Origin: Shimia sp040370365
Lineage (GTDB): Bacteria > Pseudomonadota > Alphaproteobacteria > Rhodobacterales > Rhodobacteraceae
DNA: 64,000 nucleotides
Direction: 5' to 3'
Assembly (NCBI RefSeq): GCF_040370365.1
Contig: NZ_BAABWQ010000003.1
Coordinates: forward strand, 806,001 to 870,000
Shown in pieces: positions 51,872 through 58,934 of this stretch (position 1 is its first letter; every line of letters begins with the position of its first letter). Position numbers and translations under genes: made by a program. The notes beneath the pieces were generated by a model, which worked only from the letters and a program-made list of their open reading frames with translations, did no database searches and had not been told where the DNA came from.

Positions 51872-53190
51872 TGGACGGTATGGATCTGGCGATTGCCAAT
51901 ATGGAAACCGCAGCACTCTATCTGTTTGCAGGTATTGGGATCGCGGTTTTGCTGCTGTTTCTCTTGTTGCGCAATGCGGCGCAAAACCGTGCAGCCCGGA
52001 CCGAGGCCTTTATCGCGCAGCATATGAACCAGATGGCGCAGCGCGTGGATCAATTGGCGACGGGTCAGGCGCAGCTGGATGGCGGCCTGCGTGCGCAGGC
52101 GCAAACGCAGGGCCAAGTTGCCACGCTGATGGAGCAGCGGTTGGGGGAAGTGCAGGTGAATATGCATGAAAACCTCGCCAAAGTGCAGCGCGGGACAGGC
52201 GAGAACCTGGCGTCGATGCAACAAAAAATGGCCGATACACTCGCCACGCAGCAGCTTCAGATGCAGGAAAGCTTGGCCAATATGCAGCTGCGCACCGGCA
52301 GCGCGCTGAATGAAATGCAGGAAAAGCTGAACACCTCGCTGACCGGCAATGCCAAGCAGACGGCAACGTCTTTGACACAGTTGCAAGAGCGTCTGGCCAC
52401 CATCGACAAAGCACAGGAAAACATCACGCGACTGTCTGGTGATGTGTTGAGCCTTCAGGACATTCTGAGCAACAAACAGACCCGCGGGGCCTTTGGTGAA
52501 ATCCAGCTCAACGACATTGTCTCCAAAGCGCTGCCCAGTGACAGCTATGCGTTGCAGCATACGCTGTCTAACGGCAAACGCGCCGACTGTTTGATCTATC
52601 TGCCAAACCCGCCTGGGCCCATTGTGATCGACAGCAAATTCCCGCTGGAAGCCTACGAAATGCTTCGCAATGCGGAAACGCAGCCCCAGTTGAATGAGGC
52701 GGCGCGGATGTTGCGGACCTCAGTGAAGAAACACATCAAGGATATTTCTGAGAAATACATCCTTGAGGGGGAAACAGCAGATGGCGCGTTGATGTTTTTG
52801 CCGTCTGAAGCGGTTTATGCTGAGTTGCACGCCAACTTTCCGGAGCTTGTGCGCGAAGGGTTTGCGGCGCGGGTTTGGATTGTGTCGCCCACCACATGTA
52901 TGGCGACCCTCAACACCATGCGCGCCATCCTGAAAGATGCCCGGATGCGCGAACAGGCGGGGGCGATCCGCAAGGAGTTGGGATTGCTCTACTCCGATGT
53001 GGAGCGCTTGGGGACGCGGGTTGAAAACCTTGATCGCCATTTTGGTCAGGCCGCAAAAGACATCAGCGAGATCAAAGTGAGTGCGGACAAAGCCGGCCGC
53101 CGGGCACGTCGGCTCGACAACTTTGATTTCGAAGAGCTGGCCCAATCTGACGACGACAAAGTGGTGCCGCTTACCAAGCCAGACGTCTAG
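51868..53190 (+). CDS. rmuC: DNA recombination protein RmuC
   Basis: 440 residues. An N-terminal membrane helix (ALYLFAGIGIAVLLLFLLL, about 13-31) is followed by a long Gln/Met-rich coiled coil (about 40-200). The RmuC nuclease-like core has KQTRGAFGEIQLNDIV near 208, CLIYLPNPPGPIVIDSKFPLEAYE near 245 and MFLPSEAVYAEL near 308. The family limits inversions and recombination between repeats. Co-translated with mutL, which suggests a joint genome-maintenance operon. Confidence 0.93.
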   Translation: MMDGMDLAIANMETAALYLFAGIGIAVLLLFLLLRNAAQNRAARTEAFIAQHMNQMAQRVDQLATGQAQLDGGLRAQAQTQGQVATLMEQRLGEVQVNMHENLAKVQRGTGENLASMQQKMADTLATQQLQMQESLANMQLRTGSALNEMQEKLNTSLTGNAKQTATSLTQLQERLATIDKAQENITRLSGDVLSLQDILSNKQTRGAFGEIQLNDIVSKALPSDSYALQHTLSNGKRADCLIYLPNPPGPIVIDSKFPLEAYEMLRNAETQPQLNEAARMLRTSVKKHIKDISEKYILEGETADGALMFLPSEAVYAELHANFPELVREGFAARVWIVSPTTCMATLNTMRAILKDARMREQAGAIRKELGLLYSDVERLGTRVENLDRHFGQAAKDISEIKVSADKAGRRARRLDNFDFEELAQSDDDKVVPLTKPDV

Positions 53191-53263
53191 CGCAGCACTG
53201 CTCCCTCCCTCCGATGCTTGTTCATTAAGACAGCTTTGGATGGGCATGCCTCTGAGGCCCACG

Positions 53264-53293
53264 CCCCTTTTGGGGTCTGGGGCAACGCCCCAG
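53264..53293. repeat. Paired GC hairpins downstream of rmuC
   Basis: CCCC-TTTT-GGGG (53264-53275) is followed at once by CTGGGGC-AAC-GCCCCAG (53277-53293). They lie in a 251-bp gap (53191-53441) that otherwise shows no gene. They may terminate rmuC, though no T-run follows, or be a dispersed intergenic repeat. Confidence 0.5.
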
Positions 53294-53441
53294 CCACACC
53301 CAAGGTTTTGGTGTGCGGCGTGCCGCATGTCAAAAGGGCGGGAGCGCTTGTCCGCTGGGTGTGTACGGAAAACTGTTTGCGCCATGTCAAAGACTCAAGG
53401 CACTCTGGCACGCACAGTGATGTACAAAAGGGAGGCGTGTT

Positions 53442-53768
53442 ATGCTTGAAATTTCTGCATGGAAAGTGGCGCAGGTTGTGCTGATGTCGCGAGAACTGGA
53501 CCGGGCGGAGGGGGAACTGCGTGCTTTTATTGACCGGCTCAACGAGGACGAGCAGGCCAGTTTGGTTGCGGTGATGTGGATCGGCCGTGACAGTTTTACA
53601 AGCGAGGATCTGGCAGAGGCGATTATGACCGCCAAAACCGAGAACACCGTCCCCACTGCTGATTACCTGCTTGGCTCTCCACATGTCTCAGATCACTTGG
53701 AGAACGGCATGGAGGCACTTGGCCTCTCGCTGACGGAAGAAGAAGACGACCTTATGCGGCGCGGCTAA
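53442..53768 (+). CDS. DUF3775-domain protein
   Basis: 108 residues, acidic and soluble, no signal or membrane segment. The conserved core is AFIDRLNEDEQASLVAVMWIGRDSF at residues about 28-52, then the ending ALGLSLTEEEDD. I recognise the DUF3775 pattern; the function is unknown. A GGGAGG lies upstream of the ATG. It stands alone between rmuC and the Hint-domain gene. Confidence 0.8.
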   Translation: MLEISAWKVAQVVLMSRELDRAEGELRAFIDRLNEDEQASLVAVMWIGRDSFTSEDLAEAIMTAKTENTVPTADYLLGSPHVSDHLENGMEALGLSLTEEEDDLMRRG

Positions 53769-54027
53769 GAGCTGCGTTTTGCAGCCGCTTGTGCGCTGAA
53801 ACTTGTGAAAATCTGCCAAGCCTTTTGGGATCCGTGCCAAGCTTTGGTGCGGGTCTTTACGATTCAATTATGTGTCCCTATCTGCGCCTAAGAAGGGCAA
53901 TCATCTGTCGATTGAGACAGCTGCACGTCATATCCGATAGGCCGCAAGACCGCCCTTTCAAAACACAGTTGCACCGCAATGCCGGGTCCCTTTGGGGGTC
54001 TGTTCAATTGGGTTGTCATTTGGAGCT
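53769..54027. other. Intergenic region before the Hint-domain gene
   Basis: 259 bp without a supportable gene. It begins with a small hairpin, GCTGC-GTTTT-GCAGC, just after the DUF3775 stop, which could terminate it. The rest shows no clear motif apart from TGGAGCT, the ribosome-binding site of the next gene. Confidence 0.35.
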
Positions 54028-55086
54028 ATGAAAATGTCTGTCTCGTTCTGGGCGCGCGAAGATCAAAAACATGGGAACGACAAATACGTCGACCTGACCA
54101 AAGATGACGCGGTGGAAATCACCTTTGTCAAAGACGGGCCCGACGGTGATTTGGTGCTGGAAGACAATGGCAACGAACCAGATCCCGACACCAAAGCTAT
54201 GATCGACGGGCAGACCTATGATTTTGTCTTTGAGATGACGGGCGAGTTGGACGACGGAAAAAACGTACCGGATGAGTTCGATGACGCGCAGGTGGCGATG
54301 ATCACCATCATTGACTACCCCGAGCCCGGAGACGAAACCCGTTTCATGTTTCTGCCAGAGGCGGACGCCTCAGAAGACGATATGAACGAATTTGGCGACA
54401 AGAAATTCAAGCTGGATGACTATGACAGGAGCCCTGACGATATCGCGCTGCCAGTGTGTTTTGTCGCTGGCACGCTGATCGACACGCCTGATGGTCCGCG
54501 CCCTGTACAGACCCTACGCGCAGGTGATCAGGTGACCCTTGAGAATGGGCGGGTGGCTAAACTGCTTTGGGCCACCGAGAGCCACTATAGCTATGCACAG
54601 CTTTTACAGCGGACAGAGCTGCGCCCGGTCCGTATCGCAGCAGACAGCCTCGCAGCCGATGTCCCGTCACAAGATCTTTGGGTGTCGCAACAGCACCGCA
54701 TAGGCCTCCAAGGATGGCAGGTTGAGGTTCTGGCCGCCGCGCCGGCTGCTTTTGCCCATGCCAAACATTTGGCGCCCGTGCCGGGTATTCCGGGACCTGA
54801 GTGGCGGGAGGGGGTTCGGTACGTGCATCTGATGTGTGACCGCCATCAAGTGCTTGTTGCCAACGGAACGCCAGCAGAGAGCTTGTTTCTTGGAGATCAG
54901 GCCTTGGAGACACTGGATGAGGTCGCACGGACTGAGCTGGAAACACTGCTGGCTGAGAAGCCTTGGGTCATAAAGAAGTTCTCGCGCACCGTAATGCCGA
55001 CGCTCAAAGCCCATGAGGCACAAACGTGGCGCAAAATGATGTCTGGTCGACCGGTATTTCGCGATTTGGTGCAGATGGCTGCCTGA
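54028..55086 (+). CDS. Hint (hedgehog/intein)-domain protein
   Basis: 352 residues from the ATG at 54028. Residues 1-145 are a very acidic (Asp/Glu-rich) N-terminal module, with no signal peptide. Residues about 148-300 are a Hint domain: CFVAGTLIDTPDGPRPVQTLRAGDQV with the Cys at the splice-site position, then LWVSQQHRIGL with the typical late His, and VHLMCDRHQVLVANG. Many such proteins occur in Rhodobacteraceae, often cell-surface or secreted with unknown function. The Cys could drive self-cleavage between the acidic module and the rest. The acidic part may bind calcium; this is inference. Confidence 0.82.
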   Translation: MKMSVSFWAREDQKHGNDKYVDLTKDDAVEITFVKDGPDGDLVLEDNGNEPDPDTKAMIDGQTYDFVFEMTGELDDGKNVPDEFDDAQVAMITIIDYPEPGDETRFMFLPEADASEDDMNEFGDKKFKLDDYDRSPDDIALPVCFVAGTLIDTPDGPRPVQTLRAGDQVTLENGRVAKLLWATESHYSYAQLLQRTELRPVRIAADSLAADVPSQDLWVSQQHRIGLQGWQVEVLAAAPAAFAHAKHLAPVPGIPGPEWREGVRYVHLMCDRHQVLVANGTPAESLFLGDQALETLDEVARTELETLLAEKPWVIKKFSRTVMPTLKAHEAQTWRKMMSGRPVFRDLVQMAA

Positions 55087-55087
55087 C

Positions 55088-55666
55088 TTATCGCCCCGGC
55101 ATCAGCCACGCCGTCAGGTAGGTTTCGAGCCGTTCACGTGGCGAAATCGCATTGTGCAGAGCACAAAACACCAGCGAAATTGCTTGGATCTCAAAGGCTT
55201 GAACACCCTCAGCTTGTAAATCAGGCGAAATGTCTGTGCGGAAAGGTTTATCGGCAAGCCACTTGGACACCACTTCGGCGTGGCGCTCGAAGGTCATTGC
55301 AATTGGACCGATGTCTGAGTTTGCGGCCGCTCCCGAATGGCGCAAAATCACGTCGAACACGTAGCGTTCACAGGTCATAAAATCCATCATCGGCATCAGC
55401 GCGTCCACCATCTCGGCGATGGTTTCCGGCGTAGAGCGTGTCTCTATTTGATCCAGAAGCTGATCAATTTCTTTGCCGATCAGCTGATCCATCAACGCGT
55501 CTTTGTCTTTGAAATGCGAAAAGAACGTGCCTTTGGCCACGCCTGCGCGCAGCACCACTTCTTCGACGCGCAAAGCGTCGTAGCCATTTTCTGAAATCAC
55601 CGCTTGTGCCGCGTCCAAAAGCTTGGCGCGGGTTTTGAGCGTACGTTGTTGAATTGCGCGTGCCAT
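55088..55666 (-). CDS. TetR-family transcriptional repressor
   Basis: The ATG at 55666 gives 192 residues; a GTG 15 bases upstream is possible. The DNA-binding domain occupies residues about 10-55 (TRAKLLDAAQAVISENGYDALRVEE, then AGVAKGTFFSHFKDKDALMDQL). The C-terminal domain is a helical ligand pocket. It converges on the Hint gene with a 1-bp gap. It is divergent from an NAD(P)H reductase gene across three TGACC-N2-GGTCA palindromes, which it very likely binds. Inducer unknown, perhaps a quinone or other electrophile given the target. Confidence 0.92.
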   Translation of the reverse strand: MARAIQQRTLKTRAKLLDAAQAVISENGYDALRVEEVVLRAGVAKGTFFSHFKDKDALMDQLIGKEIDQLLDQIETRSTPETIAEMVDALMPMMDFMTCERYVFDVILRHSGAAANSDIGPIAMTFERHAEVVSKWLADKPFRTDISPDLQAEGVQAFEIQAISLVFCALHNAISPRERLETYLTAWLMPGR

Positions 55667-55687
55667 GGGGTCTTCTGGCACATTTTG

Positions 55688-55752
55688 TGACCGTGGTCAA
55701 ATTTATTATTGACCGCGGTCATTTTTACATCCATTTAAATTGACCATGGTCA
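55688..55752. promoter_or_regulatory. Three TGACC-N2-GGTCA operators
   Basis: TGACCGTGGTCA (55688-55699), TGACCGCGGTCA (55710-55721) and TGACCATGGTCA (55741-55752) are 12-bp inverted repeats, the last two perfect. Starts are 22 and 31 bp apart, about two and three helical turns, so dimers would bind the same face. They fill the region between the tetR and reductase starts. Confidence 0.85.
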
Positions 55753-55769
55753 GTATTTGGAGAATCGCA

Positions 55770-56363
55770 ATGACACAGAAACGAATTTTCGTCCTCAACG
55801 GACACCCTGCTGCAGAGTCTTTGACCGGCAGTGTCGCTAACGCTTATGCACAGGCTGCACGCAAAAGCGGTCACGATGTGCGGGTGACAAACCTGCATGA
55901 TTTGCAATTTGATCCGGATTACGGTGTGGGCGGATATGTGAACGTGAAACCACTGGAACCGGATCTCGAACAGCTTTTGAGTGACATTGAGTGGGCTGAG
56001 CATTTTGTGGTCGCCACGCCAATGTGGTGGGGAGGATTGCCCGCAAAACTCAAAGGTGTGTTTGACCGGTCTTTTCTACCGGGTCGCACATTTGACACCC
56101 GCAACACCACAAAATTGGGCTTTCCGGCGCCGTTGTTGACCGGACGCACCGGGCGCGTTCTTTTGTTGTCTGACACACCCGGCTGGTTCTTTCGGATGTT
56201 CTACCGCAACGCATTGGTGGTGCAAATTCAACAGCAAATCTTGGAATTCGTGGGCATCAAACCCGTGAAAGTGTCCAAATTTGCCGGTGCCAGTCATCCC
56301 AAAGTGGGGGCCGTGGACAAGTGGATCAAGAAGGCGGCCAAAATTGGGGCACAGGCCGCGTGA
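55770..56363 (+). CDS. Flavodoxin-fold NAD(P)H oxidoreductase (MdaB/KefF-like)
   Basis: The ATG at 55770 with GGAGA is chosen; 197 residues. RIFVLNGHPAAESLTGSVANAY at the N-terminus is the FMN phosphate site. FVVATPMWWGGLPAKLKGVFDRSFLPG at about 80-107 is the signature of the NQO1/MdaB/KefF quinone-reductase family. It is probably a cytoplasmic quinone or nitro-compound reductase protecting from electrophiles, induced when the divergent TetR leaves its operators. Confidence 0.9.
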   Translation: MTQKRIFVLNGHPAAESLTGSVANAYAQAARKSGHDVRVTNLHDLQFDPDYGVGGYVNVKPLEPDLEQLLSDIEWAEHFVVATPMWWGGLPAKLKGVFDRSFLPGRTFDTRNTTKLGFPAPLLTGRTGRVLLLSDTPGWFFRMFYRNALVVQIQQQILEFVGIKPVKVSKFAGASHPKVGAVDKWIKKAAKIGAQAA

Positions 56364-56373
56364 TCGGTACAAA

Positions 56374-56405
56374 AATGGGCCTGAAAATGTTCTTTCAGGC
56401 CCATT
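56374..56405. terminator. Perfect 13-bp bidirectional terminator hairpin
   Basis: AATGGGCCTGAAA (56374-56386) and TTTCAGGCCCATT (56393-56405) are exact complements around a 6-base loop. They lie between the convergent reductase and saccharopine dehydrogenase genes. A-rich and T-rich ends suit termination in both directions. Confidence 0.85.
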
Positions 56406-56429
56406 CTTACTATAAATTTTCGGCGCAGA

Positions 56430-57572
56430 TCAGGCGCAATGATCGACGATTTGCATGTGCTGCGCCAGCGTGCTGATGTGGTCTAGCCATTCAGACAAGA
56501 GCGCAGGCTCAGACGGGGCGGCCTGTACGCCGGGGGCAATTTTTCCATCCAGCACAGCCTCAATGGCCAGCGAGACCGGAATTGACACCAAGCGCGCCAT
56601 CGCGGTGCCGCGCGCATCGCCCCAAGCGTCCATGACATAGGTTTTGTGATAGACTTCTGCGCCGTCTTTTTCGGCCTTCAGCCCAACACACAGAACCACA
56701 CGATCCGGTTCCCCTTCGTCATAGGCATTTTCGTTCCAGAATTGGTCAGACATCTCTTTCAGACGCGCGTCGCCTTCTGGACCGGCCAGCGTTTCGATTT
56801 CGCGAAATACCGGCGACCAAGCCTCGGCCCACCCGTTTAGGCGCAGCGTGCCGCGGACAAAGGTGTCGACATTCCAGTCGGGCTCAAACTTGTAGTCTTC
56901 CATGAATGGGAGGCTGTCCCGATTTGGATAGACTTCGAAGGTCTCCGGCTCCGTCAGTGGCGCTTCAAAGCTGCTGATCGCATCCCACGGCCGATTCACA
57001 TCAAGCGGCTTGCCATCGCGGATTGAGCGTGACGGGGAGCGCAGCGCCTTTAACACACCAAGCGGTGACCAGCTGAATTTGTAGCGAAACGGATTGGCGT
57101 TCTTGGGTACGCCACCGCAGTAGCTGATGAAGCTGAGCCGATTGCCAACATCATAAGCATCAGAGGCGCGGTAATCCGCGACAAGTGCGTGCGCCATCAA
57201 ATGGTCGATGCCAGGATCAAGACCCACTTCATTGACGCAGGCCACACCAGCGGCTTTGGCTTGCGCATCCAGTGCCTTCATCTCTGGCGCAATGTAGGAC
57301 GAGCTGACAAAATCTGCGCCTTTGGCGATGCAGAGCTCCGCCAGTGGCACATGCCAATCGCCGGGCAACATCGAGACAACCACGTCACCTTTGGCGAGAC
57401 CCGCACCAAGCGCTTGGATATCAAACGCGCGAATGTCTTGGGTCAAATCGCCCACAGCCTCTTCTGCCTTTGCGGTGGTTCGATTCCAAACAGTGACCTC
57501 GCGGCCAGTTTCCAGCAGGCGACGCAGGCCGGGAATTGCGGAGAGGCCTGTGCCACACCAGTGAATTGTCAT
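56430..57572 (-). CDS. Saccharopine dehydrogenase-like (LYS9 type) oxidoreductase
   Basis: 380 residues. The N-terminal Rossmann fold is short, with HWCGTGLSAIPGLRRLLE and VTVWNRT. The substrate domain has CVNEVGLDPGIDHLMAHAL near residue 112 and SYCGGVPKNANPFRYKFSWSP near 150. These are hallmarks of the glutamate-forming saccharopine dehydrogenase, which splits saccharopine to aminoadipate semialdehyde and glutamate. It follows the LYS1-like gene by 13 bp on the same strand, so together they can run lysine degradation. Confidence 0.88.
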   Translation of the reverse strand: MTIHWCGTGLSAIPGLRRLLETGREVTVWNRTTAKAEEAVGDLTQDIRAFDIQALGAGLAKGDVVVSMLPGDWHVPLAELCIAKGADFVSSSYIAPEMKALDAQAKAAGVACVNEVGLDPGIDHLMAHALVADYRASDAYDVGNRLSFISYCGGVPKNANPFRYKFSWSPLGVLKALRSPSRSIRDGKPLDVNRPWDAISSFEAPLTEPETFEVYPNRDSLPFMEDYKFEPDWNVDTFVRGTLRLNGWAEAWSPVFREIETLAGPEGDARLKEMSDQFWNENAYDEGEPDRVVLCVGLKAEKDGAEVYHKTYVMDAWGDARGTAMARLVSIPVSLAIEAVLDGKIAPGVQAAPSEPALLSEWLDHISTLAQHMQIVDHCA

Positions 57573-57585
57573 GTCTCGTCTCCCC

Positions 57586-58641
57586 TCAGAGATCTTTGGA
57601 ATGGGTGATGAAATCTGCTTCAGCTCGAGTCCAGACGCCGTCGCTCAGGTCTCCAAGCGTCATCAAAGTCTCAAGCAGTTGCGCGGCGTAATCCTCGGAG
57701 CTTTCGACCGGCAACATTGACGGCAGGTTGTCAATGGCCATGACATCCAGAACCGGGGTGTTTGCAACGCGCAGCGCCGGGGCCTCCCATGTGGTGGCAC
57801 GGTCATACACCGGTACGGGATTGTAATCACTGTCCGGGTCGCACGCCACATCGCCAATGGCCGTGAGGCTGCGGTCGGCGCCCAGCGCGTCGGAGGGCAC
57901 AAACACCGGAGTGCCCGGGCGGGCAAAGATGCAGTTTAGAAACAGATTGTGATCCAAGATTTGAGGAAATGGCCCCCCCGAGGCGGTTTCAGCCATATCC
58001 CATTTGGTGACATCACACTGCATGGCCTCAAGCAGATCTGCAGCGCCGGCGCCAACCCGGCCCAATGCCCCGATCACAATGGCGCTGGGGCGGTCCGCAG
58101 ACAAAGCGTCAAGCTCCGCACCAAGTTCAGCGAGCAACGCCTCTTTGCCTGCATAAACGCCCACCGGACCACAGATTTCACCACGCTGTTGTGCCACCCA
58201 AGCTTTGAGCGTCACGGCCGCACCAGCATAGCCAGCCCAATAGCCAAATGCCGCCACGCGGCGGCCGGTTGCGTCCACCAGATACTCCAGATCATAGAGC
58301 GTGCCGCCGCCGGCCTTAAAGCGCTTCAGAAGCGCAACACCTGAATGCTGACCTTTGAAAGCATGGCCAAACATGATGTGGCGGTGCGGCAGGGGCGTGC
58401 CATCTTCTGGCAGCTCTTTTAGGCCAAAAATGATCGCATCCCGTGGGGCCTCCGGCCAACTGTTCTCAGGCGCGATCTCACAGCCTGCAGCCCGGTATCC
58501 CTCTATCGCAATTGCCCGGACAGAACTCTCTTCCACGGTGACACGGATGCCTTTGTCCAACAGGGCCTTGGCGCCTTCTGGTGTCAAACCAACCCGTTCT
58601 TCATTGGGCCGCTGTTCAGCCCGAACCCAAAGATGTGTCAT
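57586..58641 (-). CDS. Saccharopine dehydrogenase-like (LYS1 type, lysine-forming) oxidoreductase
   Basis: The ATG at 58641 with AAGAGGA gives 351 residues; 37 further in-frame codons upstream are not needed. It belongs to the alanine dehydrogenase/LYS1 group: RAEQRPNEERVGLTPEGAKALLDKG at the N-terminus, GLKELPED near 77, HIMFGHAFKGQ near 93 and AIVIGALGRVGAGAADLL near 190, the NAD site. LYS1 enzymes interconvert lysine plus 2-oxoglutarate with saccharopine. First gene of the pair, upstream of the LYS9-like gene. Confidence 0.88.
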   Translation of the reverse strand: MTHLWVRAEQRPNEERVGLTPEGAKALLDKGIRVTVEESSVRAIAIEGYRAAGCEIAPENSWPEAPRDAIIFGLKELPEDGTPLPHRHIMFGHAFKGQHSGVALLKRFKAGGGTLYDLEYLVDATGRRVAAFGYWAGYAGAAVTLKAWVAQQRGEICGPVGVYAGKEALLAELGAELDALSADRPSAIVIGALGRVGAGAADLLEAMQCDVTKWDMAETASGGPFPQILDHNLFLNCIFARPGTPVFVPSDALGADRSLTAIGDVACDPDSDYNPVPVYDRATTWEAPALRVANTPVLDVMAIDNLPSMLPVESSEDYAAQLLETLMTLGDLSDGVWTRAEADFITHSKDL

Positions 58642-58720
58642 CTTGATCCTCTTAATTTGTGAACAGTCATAGAGCAGCCCAACGCCCCCTTGGCAAGAGG
58701 CTGCTCCCGCCCGTTGGCTG

Positions 58721-58772
58721 CTTGTCAAAGACAAGCGCCGCCCGTTGGGCATGGCTCAGCTGGCGCTGAGCC
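58721..58772. repeat. Small palindrome cluster in the LYS1-polA gap
   Basis: In the 293-bp gap 58642-58934, CTTGTC-AAA-GACAAG (58721-58735) and GGCTCAG-CTGGCG-CTGAGCC (58753-58772) form two hairpins. The word GCCCGTTGG occurs twice nearby (about 58709 and 58739). It looks like an intergenic REP-type element. The rest of the gap shows no gene and should hold both divergent promoters. Confidence 0.5.
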
Positions 58773-58934
58773 TGTTTGGCGCCCGCTTCTGACGGCTTCT
58801 TAAAGACCACAGGGGCAGCATCGCACCCGAAAAGGGCAACTGTGCCCTCCATTTTGCGCAGGTTTTCGGCTGGCACAGCCGCCAGCGGCATGGCACAACG
58901 GGACCAACAGAACAGAACAAAACGGGAGCGCGCC

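Noticed and set aside
53218..53484. 88-codon plus-strand frame after rmuC
   Set aside because: It is made of the GC hairpin region and overlaps the DUF3775 gene start; no domain is seen.
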